64,000 nt of DNA from BACL27 sp964203235 (GTDB lineage Bacteria; Actinomycetota; Acidimicrobiia; Acidimicrobiales; Ilumatobacteraceae), in the NCBI GenBank assembly GCA_964203235.1, contig CAXNLE010000001.1, forward strand, positions 62,001 to 126,000, read 5' to 3'. Of the stretch, positions 40,842-49,937 are shown piece by piece (positions within the stretch are counted from its first letter, which is position 1; each line of letters begins with the position of its first letter). Below the pieces are notes generated by a model, which was given only the letters and a program-made list of their open reading frames with translations, had not been told where the DNA came from and did no database searches. Position numbers and translations under genes: made by a program.

Positions 40842-42968
40842 ATGAAGACTGTATTCAGGGTTGATGCATCGAGTGAAGTTGGGTTTGGACACTTGTCGCG
40901 ATGCGTGAATCTTGCCGAGGAGTTGCGAAGTCGGGGAAATGAAGTTTTGTTTATCTGTCGAGATGACGAGTCGCAAAGTTTTAAAGTTCTAGAAAATTGC
41001 ATGTTCAAAACTGTGTTGTTGCCGCCGCTAGTGACCAACAAAGTTTACGATCAACAAGAAGACGCGACTCAAACCGTTGAGGCTTTGGTGGGCTTGTGCC
41101 CTGATTGGCTGATCGTTGATAGCTATGTACTTGATAAACAATGGGAGCAAATTATGCGACCACATGTATCAAAAATTGCGATCATTGAAGACCTCGCTGA
41201 TCGGCGACACGATTGTGATTTGTTAATTGATCAGAATTACTCGGATCGCACAGTCGAGATTTTTAAGCGGCAGGTGCCGGAGACATGTAAGTTTCTGATT
41301 GGCCCAAAATACGCAATGCTGAATTCAGTTTTTGCAAAATTACGCGAAGTTTCGGTGACGCCGAGAACTGAGTTGAAGCGCGTATTTGTGTTTTGCGGCG
41401 GCTCTGATCCGAAAAATTTAACTAAGACAGTTCTTGATGCACTTAGCGGTGACGAGTTTTTGAATTTAGCAATTGACGTCGTTATTGGTGCACAAAACCA
41501 AAATTTTAAACCAGGATCAACAAATCAATATGGTTCGAATATTCAGTTTCACGAATCTAGCGATGACTTCGCGAAAATCATGAGTAATTCAGACCTTGCA
41601 ATTGGTGCTGGCGGCACGACTACTTGGGAGCGGATGTGTCTTGGTGTGCCATCAATTATTGTCAGCATTGCAGAGAATCAAGTGCCCACATGTGAGAAGT
41701 TAGGGGGAGAAGGCTTCGTTCGTTATCTAGGCCCGCAATCTGAAGTTTCTAACGAATCAGTTGCTGGTGCAGTGCGCGAGTTCTTGAAGACGCCGTCTGC
41801 ACTCGGAGCGGTTTCATTTACATCACAAATTGTCGTTGACGGTAAAGGTTGCAAGCGAGTTGCAGAAGCGATGTGTCCCACCTCGGAAGAAGAATTGAAA
41901 GTCCGGCTTGCAACTAAGCCCGACTGTATAGATTATTTTAATTGGGCAAATGATCCTCAGGTTCGCAAGAACTCTTTGAATTCAGGTGATGTCGAGTGGA
42001 CTCGGCATCAGAAGTGGTTCACCGAAAAGATCAAATCTGAATCATCTGAGATGTACGTGCTTGAGGCATCAGGTCTACCGGTCGGGCAGATTCGTTTTGA
42101 GTTAGTTGATGGAACTGCGGAAATTGATTACTCATTAGACGAGTTAGTGCGCGGTCGTGGTTGGGCGGCAACCGCAGTTGATCTATCGGTAAAGTGTTTC
42201 CAAAATCGAAACGCAATACCGCTGAAGGCAATCGATAAGAACAGTAATACCAGATCGCGTTCTACTTTTTTCAAACTTGGCTTTACTGAAGTTTCGGATG
42301 TGTCGCTCACCCCAGCACCTCAATTTTCTATCGCGTTCATTAGCGACGAAGGTTCCTGGGTTAATTCTTACCTCAGAGATTTCAAGTTTGAGTTATTACA
42401 GTCTGGACACAACGTTGTTCATGTCCATAGATCTGAAGATCTGATTAATGCTGACTTCTGCTTCTATCTTAGTTTTTCCCGAATTGTCTCTCAGGTAATT
42501 TTATCAAAATTTAGCAACAATCTCGTCGTTCACGAAAGTAATCTGCCGCACGGTCGAGGATGGTCTCCACTAACTTGGCAGATTTTGGAAGGCAAAAAAG
42601 AAATTTCCATAGCCCTGTTTGAGGCAAGTAATCAAGTGGATAGCGGGCCTATTTATTTGACGGGTCAGATGAGATTCAAAGGCAGTGAATTGTTTACTCA
42701 ATTGAAAGAAATTCAAGCAGTCGCAACAATCAAACTGTGTCGTGAATTCATAGAAAATTATCCTGATGTGCTGAGTGGTGCGAGAAAACAACAAGGTATT
42801 AGTAGTTTCTATGCGAAGAGAACTCCAGCGGATAGTCAAATTGACATTCACAAATCGATTCGAGAACAATTCAATTTATTGCGTGTTGCCGATAACTCTG
42901 CGTACCCCGCGCATTTCGAGATTGATGGGAACTCTTACGAACTTTGGATCAAGAACATGAATGTGTAA
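40842..42968 (+). CDS. PseG-PseH-formyltransferase triple fusion
   Basis: A 708-residue protein with three enzyme modules. Residues 1 to about 345 are PseG, the UDP-sugar hydrolase: VDASSEVGFGHLSRC with catalytic H17, FVFCGGSDPKN, and GAGGTTTWERMCLGVPS. Residues about 350-495 are a PseH-like GNAT (WANDPQVRKNS, HQKWF, EIDYSLDELVRGRGWA). Residues about 500-708 resemble methionyl-tRNA/ArnA-type formyltransferases: VVHESNLPHGRGWSP with H564 and VDSGPIY with D600. The usual Asn two residues before that His is Val562, so catalysis may differ. N-formylation of the sugar is my inference. Confidence 0.85.
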   Translation: MKTVFRVDASSEVGFGHLSRCVNLAEELRSRGNEVLFICRDDESQSFKVLENCMFKTVLLPPLVTNKVYDQQEDATQTVEALVGLCPDWLIVDSYVLDKQWEQIMRPHVSKIAIIEDLADRRHDCDLLIDQNYSDRTVEIFKRQVPETCKFLIGPKYAMLNSVFAKLREVSVTPRTELKRVFVFCGGSDPKNLTKTVLDALSGDEFLNLAIDVVIGAQNQNFKPGSTNQYGSNIQFHESSDDFAKIMSNSDLAIGAGGTTTWERMCLGVPSIIVSIAENQVPTCEKLGGEGFVRYLGPQSEVSNESVAGAVREFLKTPSALGAVSFTSQIVVDGKGCKRVAEAMCPTSEEELKVRLATKPDCIDYFNWANDPQVRKNSLNSGDVEWTRHQKWFTEKIKSESSEMYVLEASGLPVGQIRFELVDGTAEIDYSLDELVRGRGWAATAVDLSVKCFQNRNAIPLKAIDKNSNTRSRSTFFKLGFTEVSDVSLTPAPQFSIAFISDEGSWVNSYLRDFKFELLQSGHNVVHVHRSEDLINADFCFYLSFSRIVSQVILSKFSNNLVVHESNLPHGRGWSPLTWQILEGKKEISIALFEASNQVDSGPIYLTGQMRFKGSELFTQLKEIQAVATIKLCREFIENYPDVLSGARKQQGISSFYAKRTPADSQIDIHKSIREQFNLLRVADNSAYPAHFEIDGNSYELWIKNMNV

Positions 42969-43082
42969 TGATCAACGGTAAGTTGTTGTGACTAAATTAA
43001 TTCTTTAGCTGAAAGTTGGGCTGTATATCTGTAGCCTTTTATAAATGAGCATGTCATTAAATTTGCTGATTTGCGAAGATTT

Positions 43083-43766
43083 ATGTTGCCAGTGACTTCG
43101 ATGCTTGTGGTTGCGGCTCATCCAGACGATGAAGTCTTAGGTTGTGGTGGCTTGATAGCCGCGCGAGTGAGATCAGGTGCCGAAGTGGCGGTTATGTTTG
43201 TCTCTGATGGGGTGACTTCCCGCGATGGTAACTTAGGCACATCTGAGATCGCGACTAGAAGACAGGCGGCTATGTCGGCAGCAAAAGTTCTTGGGGTTAA
43301 GAATGTTTTGTTCGGGGACTTCCCGGATAATAAACTTGACTCTGTCCCGATATTAGAAATTATCAAATTTATTGAAGGCATTGTTTTGAGAACTAAACCA
43401 TCCGTTGTCTTAACGCACTTCGGTGGCGATCTAAATGTTGATCATCGTGTTGTCAATCAAGCAGTTATCACTGCATGTCGGCCGACTTCGGACCAATGTG
43501 TCAAGCAGATTTTGTTTTTTGAAGTACCTTCTAGCACTGAGTGGCAAATCTCCAGTAACGAAGAAGCCTTTATACCAAACTGGTTTGAAGATATTTCGGA
43601 AAGTCTTGACGTAAAGATTAAAGCGCTTGAACAGTACGCATTTGAGTTAAGAGATTGGCCGCACCCTCGATCGGTTGAAGGTGTAAAACATCTTGCTCAT
43701 TGGCGAGGCGCGTCGTGTGGGGTGAATGCTGCGGAAGCGTTCATTCTTGGAAGAAGGACTCCGTGA
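43083..43766 (+). CDS. PIG-L/LmbE-family deacetylase
   Basis: A 227-residue zinc-dependent N-deacetylase-type protein. The metal motif AHPDDE lies near residue 13, followed by EVLGCGGLIA, and the second metal motif is HFGGDLNVDHR. It removes acetyl groups from amino sugars in known relatives. The ATG at 43083 is chosen because the fold begins right after it; a TTG at 43071 is an alternative. In this operon it could free an amino group that the upstream formyltransferase domain then formylates (inference). Confidence 0.87.
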   Translation: MLPVTSMLVVAAHPDDEVLGCGGLIAARVRSGAEVAVMFVSDGVTSRDGNLGTSEIATRRQAAMSAAKVLGVKNVLFGDFPDNKLDSVPILEIIKFIEGIVLRTKPSVVLTHFGGDLNVDHRVVNQAVITACRPTSDQCVKQILFFEVPSSTEWQISSNEEAFIPNWFEDISESLDVKIKALEQYAFELRDWPHPRSVEGVKHLAHWRGASCGVNAAEAFILGRRTP

Positions 43767-43848
43767 GCATCAGGCACAAGTTTTGCGTTATCTTTGACGA
43801 TTAAATTAGTTTTTTTCAAATAATTTTTAGACTAGATAAAGGAACGAA

Positions 43849-44622
43849 ATGAGTGATTTTCAAAAAATGGCTAGTTCTGGGCTGTCTCTCGATGCTCGAG
43901 TGGACGCCAATAAGAAGTCTCAAAAAATCAATTTTGGAGACTGGGCCCATAACTTTTTATCACCGCGTTTGAACGATGATGTTCTAGAGGTTGGGTGTGG
44001 CACTGGATCCCAGACGATCACGATTAGCCGTGCGATCGGTAAGGGTGGCTCAATCACCTTTCTTGATATTTCAGCTGAATCTGTATCAAAAGTTGAAGCA
44101 GAAGTGATGGGCGTAACTCGGGCTAAAGGTGTTGTTGGTGACATGGATAGTCTCAGCGCATTGATAGGTGACTCGGATCAAAATTATGACCTTGCATTCT
44201 CGGCTTATGCAATTTATTATGCAAAATTTCCAAAAGAGGTTTTGCAGACCATGACCCAGCGACTTAAACCAAATGGTAAATTGTGCATATTAGGCCCAGA
44301 GACTCCGCATGGATTCGTTGAATTGGCTCGAAAATTTCATGCAATTCCTGATGGAGTGGATTTAAGTCTGAATTTTCGGACGTCAGTTTTAGAAAGTTTC
44401 CTTAAGGAGAACTTTGGAGTGGTACAAACATCCATTATCAAAAACCCGCAGTACTTTACTAATCCAGAGGATGTTATGAACTTTTATCGAAATACGACCT
44501 ACTTTGTAAGTAAATCTGAAATTGAAATAGGCAGATACGTTGAGTTGGAGTTTAAGAAAAGATCTACATTCGTGCTTGATAAGTACTCGTATGCGTCTTG
44601 TGCTACCGAGCGCTTGTATTAA
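43849..44622 (+). CDS. class I SAM-dependent methyltransferase
   Basis: A 257-residue methyltransferase. Motif I is VLEVGCGTGSQTI (about residues 45-57), followed by ITFLDISAESV and the motif III-like LCILGPETPHG. AAGGAACG precedes the ATG. The codons are A/T-rich relative to neighbours. By position it may methylate the sugar made by this operon, but the substrate is not shown by the sequence. Confidence 0.83.
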   Translation: MSDFQKMASSGLSLDARVDANKKSQKINFGDWAHNFLSPRLNDDVLEVGCGTGSQTITISRAIGKGGSITFLDISAESVSKVEAEVMGVTRAKGVVGDMDSLSALIGDSDQNYDLAFSAYAIYYAKFPKEVLQTMTQRLKPNGKLCILGPETPHGFVELARKFHAIPDGVDLSLNFRTSVLESFLKENFGVVQTSIIKNPQYFTNPEDVMNFYRNTTYFVSKSEIEIGRYVELEFKKRSTFVLDKYSYASCATERLY

Positions 44623-44773
44623 ACGTCGGATGGGATATATCGGAAATTTATTTTTATGAAGGCAAAGAACATATTTTGCTATTTCTAGGGTCATGAAAAT
44701 GATTTGATGTGAACTTATAGAGCAGTTTCGTCAGATGGTGATTATCGGTTGGTCCGATTAGAGTTTAAAAGTG

Positions 44774-45817
44774 ATGAAGCTCGGGGAGTTGGAAGTTGGG
44801 GCGTGGAGTGCGCCGTTGGTGATTGCTGAGATGTCGGGCAATCACAACCAATCATTAGAAAGAGCACTTGAGATTGTTGATGCGGCAGCGAGGGCTGGCG
44901 CGCACGCTTTGAAGATCCAGACGTATACGGCTGACACGATCACCATCAATATTCGTGAGCGAGAGTTTTTCATATCCGATGCTGACAATCTCTGGAAAGG
45001 ATCATCGCTTTATGAACTTTATGAGAAGGCCTACACACCGTGGGAGTGGCATAAGCCAATCTTTGATCGTGCGAACCAACATGGAATGATTGCTTTCAGC
45101 ACACCCTTTGATGACACGGCAGTTGATTATTTAGAGCAACTTAATGTTCCGTGTTACAAAATTGCGTCATTTGAGAACACTCACCTCCCGCTGATTCGGC
45201 GAGTTGCAGCAACAGGCAAACCGATGATTATCTCAACCGGAATGACAACTTTTGCAGAACTTGACGAGACAGTTGAGGCTGCACGTTCGGCTGGATGTAA
45301 AGATTTGGTGTTACTTAAGTGCACTAGTACGTATCCTTCAACTCCAGACGATTCAAATATTCTGACGATTCCAGAAATGCGAAAGCGATACGGGTGCGAG
45401 ATTGGTCTTTCGGATCACACAATGGGCATCGGAGTTTCAGTTGCAGCCGTCGCGCTTGGCGCAACAGTGATTGAAAAACACTTCACACTTGATCGTGCAG
45501 ACGGTGGAGTTGACAGCACATTTTCAATGGAACCCGCGGAGATGGCGCAACTTGTGATTGAAACCGAACGAGCATGGCAAGCGATGGGCGAAGTGCATGA
45601 TGGCCCAACCGAAAAAGAAAAAGCATCACTTGTATTTCGACGAAGCCTTTATGTTGTTGAAGATATTAAAGTGGGCGAAACTTTGACTGAGCGTAACGTA
45701 CGTGCGATTCGACCTGGTTACGGGCTGGCACCAAAGTTTTATGAACAAGTTCTCGGCAAAAAAGCAAAAAAAGATATCGCCCGCGGCACCCCGTTGGCGC
45801 ACGACTTGATTAATTAG
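44774..45817 (+). CDS. pseI: pseudaminic acid synthase PseI (NeuB family)
   Basis: A 347-residue synthase condensing a 2,4-diacylamino-trideoxyhexose with phosphoenolpyruvate. The NeuB TIM barrel is marked by LVIAEMSGNHNQSLERAL, ALKIQTYTADTITI, FSTPFDDTAVDYLEQLNVP, YKIASFE, STGMTTFAELDE, GLSDHTMGIGVSVAAVALGA and EKHFTLDR. The C-terminal SAF antifreeze-like domain (about 285-347) begins RRSLYVVEDIKVGE. SGNHNQSLE is the PseI rather than sialic-acid NeuB version. An in-frame GTG lies directly before the ATG. It closes the nonulosonic operon. Confidence 0.93.
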   Translation: MKLGELEVGAWSAPLVIAEMSGNHNQSLERALEIVDAAARAGAHALKIQTYTADTITINIREREFFISDADNLWKGSSLYELYEKAYTPWEWHKPIFDRANQHGMIAFSTPFDDTAVDYLEQLNVPCYKIASFENTHLPLIRRVAATGKPMIISTGMTTFAELDETVEAARSAGCKDLVLLKCTSTYPSTPDDSNILTIPEMRKRYGCEIGLSDHTMGIGVSVAAVALGATVIEKHFTLDRADGGVDSTFSMEPAEMAQLVIETERAWQAMGEVHDGPTEKEKASLVFRRSLYVVEDIKVGETLTERNVRAIRPGYGLAPKFYEQVLGKKAKKDIARGTPLAHDLIN

Positions 45818-45827
45818 TCTTCAAAAT

Positions 45828-46775
45828 CTAGCGATTTCGCGTATTTACGGTGTGGGTGGCGGCGTGGATGTGATCGACGGTGAGACCGCAACAGCCGCCG
45901 ATGAGTTGCGCGCCGTGACTAATCCATTCGGCGTAAAAAGATTTGAGACGATCTGGTGAGATGACATCGACGAATCTCCAGTCAGGCATTTCGAAGTAGC
46001 CCGAGTCTGGATATGCCGAGAGCGGGCCAGCGAAGTCTTGGCGAATCGCCGCGAGTGTTTCTCCAATTATCTCGGAACCAGTATGCATTACGCCAGCCAC
46101 GTCAACACCAGTCTTTGGGATCAACTTAGTGATCTCGCTGAGTGCAATTTCTTGATGCTGATCAAAACTGATCACGCGACCATCAGGCGCGCGACGCGCA
46201 CTCATACCCAACCAAACTGGCAGACCCGTCGCAAGCGCGGCATTCAGTGCAAGCGGCACGCGATTAGGTTCGTACATCATCTCTAACATGATGTGATCGA
46301 CGCCAGAAGATTTCAAAATACCTGCGAGTTCGCCAAATGCGTGTGCGAGTTCGTCATTTGACGGCACTTGGGCCTGATCAACTTTTGCAGTGCCAGCAGC
46401 GACGGGCAACATGTGCGAGAGTGAACCTGCGACCGCGATTTTGCGACTCGGCAAACTTGACGACGCCAAGTCGCGTGCGCGCAACGCGGCTTCAACTGCG
46501 ATTTCGTTGATCTCTTTTACTTGATCTGCGTATCCTGCTGGGGTAAGCATCAACCGCGACGATGCAAAAGTGTTTGCAGTGATCACATCAGCACCAGCGT
46601 TGATGTAATCGAGATGAACTTGCGTCAGCAACTCGCTGTTGTTAAGCGATGCTGGTCCACACCACGCTGAAGGGTCCATTTGTGCGCCACGTCGTTGCAG
46701 TTCTGTGCCAGTACCGCCGTCTAAAACAATTATTTCGCCTGCATCTAAACGCTGTTTTACATCTTGGTAACTCAT
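45828..46775 (-). CDS. homocysteine S-methyltransferase-like protein
   Basis: A 315-residue TIM-barrel methyltransferase family member: ILDGGTGTELQRRG at the N-terminus, INAGADVITANTFASSR, LEMMYEPNRV, and the zinc-binding end LIGGCCGLT. The first zinc ligand, usually Cys in a GxNC motif, is absent: the aligned region reads VAGVMHTGSEII, with His in its place. It may therefore bind zinc differently or use another substrate than S-methylmethionine. Monocistronic, convergent with pseI. Confidence 0.82.
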   Translation of the reverse strand: MSYQDVKQRLDAGEIIVLDGGTGTELQRRGAQMDPSAWCGPASLNNSELLTQVHLDYINAGADVITANTFASSRLMLTPAGYADQVKEINEIAVEAALRARDLASSSLPSRKIAVAGSLSHMLPVAAGTAKVDQAQVPSNDELAHAFGELAGILKSSGVDHIMLEMMYEPNRVPLALNAALATGLPVWLGMSARRAPDGRVISFDQHQEIALSEITKLIPKTGVDVAGVMHTGSEIIGETLAAIRQDFAGPLSAYPDSGYFEMPDWRFVDVISPDRLKSFYAEWISHGAQLIGGCCGLTVDHIHAATHTVNTRNR

Positions 46776-46856
46776 GATGAAAATACCTTAATCGCTGAAA
46801 CGCTAGGGTTGTAAATTAACGAAGAACCTAATACTTGTTATCAGTTAGAGGAACAG

Positions 46857-48257
46857 ATGACGCTACTTACACATAGTTCTATGATTGAAGAATTAAGGGC
46901 GGCGCTTGGGCAGAAGGTGAGTGTCAACGAAACAATTCGTGAGCATCACTCAAAAGATGAGAGTTTTCACACGCCAACTTTGCCCGATGCAGTTGTGTTT
47001 GCCACCTGCACGCAAGATGTTGCGACAACGCTGAAAATTTGCAACGACAACAAGACGCCAGTTGTTGCGTGGGGTGCGGGCACTTCGCTTGAAGGCAACA
47101 GCACACCAATTCGTGGTGGCGTATCGCTTGACCTTTCGCAGATGGACAAAATCTTGCGAGTTAGCGGCGAAGATCTTGACTGCACTATTCAGCCCGGTGT
47201 GCGTCGCAAACAACTAAACGAATATTTATCGCGTTACGGATTATTCTTTCCGGTTGATCCAGGCGCTGATGCGACTTTGGGTGGAATGGCATCAACAGGC
47301 GCGTCGGGCACAACGACGGTGAAGTACGGCGCGATGAAACAACTTGTAATGAGCATGACAGTTGTAACTGCAAATGGAGAAATAATTACAACTTCGCGCC
47401 GTGCGCGAAAAACTTCTGCTGGCTACGACCTTACGCACTTATTCGTTGGCTCAGAAGGCACACTCGGAGTAATCACAGAATTGACTTTGCGACTTTTTGG
47501 TATTCCTGAAGTTATCGCATCTGCGACAATGCAATTTGAAACAGTTCGTGAAGCTGTTGACGGGGTAATTGAAGTTATTCAACTAGGCGTAGACGTAGCT
47601 CGAATTGAACTCGTCGATCGGGATGCAGTGGTTGCAGTTAATCGATACTCGAATACAGACCTGCCAGAAAAAGATCTTTTATTGCTCGAGTTTCACGGGT
47701 CAGCCGAATCGACTGCGATTGACATTGCCCAAGCCAGAGAGATTCTTGAGCGGCACGGAGGAGACGGATTTTTGCAGACAACTGACGAAGCCGAGCGCAG
47801 AAAATTATGGCAGGCGAGACATGACGCTGGTTTGGCATGCAGGGCACATCAACCTAATGGTCGCATATTTTCGACAGATGTTTGTGTGCCGATTTCAAAA
47901 CTCTCGCAATGCGTTGAAGAAACCAAAAAAGATTTAAGTGATTCGAAAATATTTGGGCCAATTGTTGGGCATGTGGGCGACGGGAATTTTCATGTTTTGT
48001 TGACTTGTGACCCAGAGGATCATCAAGCAATTGAACAACTTGAAGAATTTCATACACGGCTAGTAAAGCGCTCATTGAGTCTTGAAGGTACTTGTACCGG
48101 TGAGCACGGAATCGGCATCGGTAAAATTGAATATCTTGTTAGCGAACTTGGCAGCGAGGCGGTTGATGTAATGAGAATAATTAAGTTTGCTCTTGACCCG
48201 AATGGCATTATGAACCCGGGCAAAGTTGTCGGTGAAGTTTCTCTAACTAGTCATTAA
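46857..48257 (+). CDS. FAD-linked oxidase (GlcD/D-lactate dehydrogenase family)
   Basis: A 466-residue flavoprotein of the VAO fold. FAD-binding segments are VVAWGAGTSLEGNSTPIRGG and PVDPGADATLGGMASTGASG, followed by GYDLTHLFVGSEGTLGVITE. The C-terminal domain has HVGDGNFHVLL and GTCTGEHGIGIGK, which carry the usual metal and substrate His residues. Family members oxidise D-lactate, glycolate or other 2-hydroxy acids; the exact substrate is not clear. An AGAGGA ribosome site precedes the ATG. No Fe-S partner gene is adjacent. Confidence 0.9.
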   Translation: MTLLTHSSMIEELRAALGQKVSVNETIREHHSKDESFHTPTLPDAVVFATCTQDVATTLKICNDNKTPVVAWGAGTSLEGNSTPIRGGVSLDLSQMDKILRVSGEDLDCTIQPGVRRKQLNEYLSRYGLFFPVDPGADATLGGMASTGASGTTTVKYGAMKQLVMSMTVVTANGEIITTSRRARKTSAGYDLTHLFVGSEGTLGVITELTLRLFGIPEVIASATMQFETVREAVDGVIEVIQLGVDVARIELVDRDAVVAVNRYSNTDLPEKDLLLLEFHGSAESTAIDIAQAREILERHGGDGFLQTTDEAERRKLWQARHDAGLACRAHQPNGRIFSTDVCVPISKLSQCVEETKKDLSDSKIFGPIVGHVGDGNFHVLLTCDPEDHQAIEQLEEFHTRLVKRSLSLEGTCTGEHGIGIGKIEYLVSELGSEAVDVMRIIKFALDPNGIMNPGKVVGEVSLTSH

Positions 48258-48291
48258 TTGGTCTATCTCACCTATAACTAAGCTGTAAATA

Positions 48292-48894
48292 GTGCGACTG
48301 ACGGCTCAACAGTTTTTGCCACTTGATGGCACTGCGACTTTATACAACGATTTTTTAGACACCCAGTTTGCGACGCAGGCGTTTAACCAAATCAGAGATG
48401 AAAGTCAGTGGGAGCAACCAGAGATAACAATTTTTGGTAACACGGTGCTTGAACCGAGACTCTCAACTTGGCATAACGAACTTGGTGAAGGTTATAAATA
48501 TTCTGGTGTAATGCGTCGTGCGCAGCCGTTTTCAGAAATTCTCAGTGATATTCGCAACAGATGCGCTGAAGTGACAAATACATCGTTCAACTCTGCACTC
48601 GTCAACTTTTATCGCAACGGTAAAGATGGCCTCGGCTGGCACTCAGATAACGAGGCTTGCAACGGGCCAGAGCCAACAATTGCTTCGGTCAGTCTTGGCG
48701 CAACACGAAGGTTCGACATGCGTCACCGCAAAACTGGCGAGACGATCAAAATTCAACTTGAGTCAGGCAGCCTGTTAGTTATGGCAGGTAAGTCACAACA
48801 ATATTGGGTGCATCAAGTAGCAAAGACCAAGCGAGTCAATGAGCCACGCATCAACTTAACTTTCCGCTTCGTAATCGAAAACTTTAAGAACTAG
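48292..48894 (+). CDS. AlkB-like Fe(II)/2-oxoglutarate dioxygenase
   Basis: A 200-residue dioxygenase resembling ALKBH2/3-type nucleic-acid demethylases. Iron ligands are His and Asp in GWHSDNE (about residue 117) and His in YWVHQVAK. The 2-oxoglutarate-binding Arg is in EPRINLTFR, and substrate-loop residues are in NFYRNGKDG. It probably repairs alkylated DNA or RNA bases by oxidative demethylation. The GTG start is preceded by TATAAC 13 nt upstream, so a short leader is likely. It is followed by a mycoredoxin-like gene. Confidence 0.9.
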   Translation: MRLTAQQFLPLDGTATLYNDFLDTQFATQAFNQIRDESQWEQPEITIFGNTVLEPRLSTWHNELGEGYKYSGVMRRAQPFSEILSDIRNRCAEVTNTSFNSALVNFYRNGKDGLGWHSDNEACNGPEPTIASVSLGATRRFDMRHRKTGETIKIQLESGSLLVMAGKSQQYWVHQVAKTKRVNEPRINLTFRFVIENFKN

Positions 48895-48904
48895 TATCTA
48901 GGTC

Positions 48905-49162
48905 GTGGCAACAAGCGATTTTGTGATGTACAGCACGCAATGGTGCGGATATTGCAAGCGTCTCAAGTCAATGCTCAATGCGGACGGCATCACATTCACT
49001 GAGATAGATCTTGAGCAAAGTCCAGATGCGGTAGCGATAGTCGAGCGTGTGAACAACGGCAATCAAACGGTTCCGACACTCGTGTTTTCTGATGGTGAAG
49101 CGATGACGAATCCGTCTGTAGCAAAAGTTAAAGAAAAACTGGCCTCGCTAGCAACTAATTAA
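48905..49162 (+). CDS. glutaredoxin-like (mycoredoxin-type) protein
   Basis: An 85-residue thioredoxin-fold reductase. The active-site motif WCGYC (C14, C17) lies after the first strand (FVMYSTQ), and the glutathione/mycothiol-side loop is NQTVPTLVF. Size and motif match actinobacterial mycoredoxins, which reduce mycothiol mixed disulfides. The GTG start is 10 bp after the AlkB stop. Its stop overlaps by 4 bp the stop of the convergent heme ATPase gene. Confidence 0.88.
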   Translation: MATSDFVMYSTQWCGYCKRLKSMLNADGITFTEIDLEQSPDAVAIVERVNNGNQTVPTLVFSDGEAMTNPSVAKVKEKLASLATN

Positions 49163-49929
49163 GTTCGGTCGCGTGGCGACGGAATGATAACTGGGCCAGT
49201 GTCATCGTTAACTGTAACAACATCGATTTTGTGCTCGTAGATATTGCTCAGCGTTTCGGCAGTCATGGTCGCTCGAGGTGCACCGTCTGCAACTTGTTTG
49301 CCTTTTTGTAGCAAAATAACTCGATCAGCAAATGACATCGCCACATTCAAATCGTGAAACACCGCAATAACTGTTCGACCGTCGTCAACTAGTGATCGCA
49401 CAATTCTCATTAGTCTTTCTTGTTGGCCAATATCGAGAACAGCTGTCGGCTCATCTAGTAGCAATAACTGCGTATTTTGGGCCAAGATACGCGCCATTGA
49501 GACGCGAGCCTGCTCACCAATCGAAAGTGAGCGATAAAGGCGATTGCGCATTTCGAGCACGTCAACTCTTTTCATCGCCATCTCAATCAAATCTTGATCG
49601 GCACTTGTTGATTTTGGCCCACGACCCATTTCGACAACTTCTTCGACACTAAACGGAAACGAGACCGTCACTTGTTGAGGAAGAACCGCACGCCGGAGCG
49701 CTAAATCTGATTTAGAAAGACTCGTGATTTGGTCGTCACCAAAATGCACAGTTCCAGAATTGGGACTAAGGTCGCCTGCCAGAACACCAAGCAATGTTGA
49801 TTTTCCTGCACCGTTTGGCCCGAGAATTGCAATAAGTTCACCCTCGTTGGCGTGTAGTGAAATATCACTGAGGATTGTTTTTGCTCCACGGATGACTGAA
49901 ACATTTTCGCACTTAATCATCTGCTGCAT
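49159..49929 (-). CDS. hmuV: heme ABC transporter ATP-binding protein
   Basis: A nucleotide-binding subunit of about 256 residues. Walker A GPNGAGKSTLL, Q-loop region RRAVLPQQVTVSFPFSVEEV (typical for HmuV), signature LSIGEQARVSMARI, Walker B LLLLDEPTAVLD and H-loop VFHDLNVAM are intact. The signature has Ile where Gly is usual (LSGGE). Start candidates are ATG 49929, ATG 49920, or a GTG overlapping the permease stop (49941); 49929 is used here. Confidence 0.9.
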   Translation of the reverse strand: MQQMIKCENVSVIRGAKTILSDISLHANEGELIAILGPNGAGKSTLLGVLAGDLSPNSGTVHFGDDQITSLSKSDLALRRAVLPQQVTVSFPFSVEEVVEMGRGPKSTSADQDLIEMAMKRVDVLEMRNRLYRSLSIGEQARVSMARILAQNTQLLLLDEPTAVLDIGQQERLMRIVRSLVDDGRTVIAVFHDLNVAMSFADRVILLQKGKQVADGAPRATMTAETLSNIYEHKIDVVTVNDDTGPVIIPSPRDRT

Positions 49930-49937
49930 ATTTTGAA

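Noticed and set aside
40842..42968. Methionyl-tRNA formyltransferase (fmt) with the adjacent region
   Set aside because: The formyltransferase module is the third domain of a PseG-PseH protein, lacks the catalytic Asn, and lies in a sugar operon.
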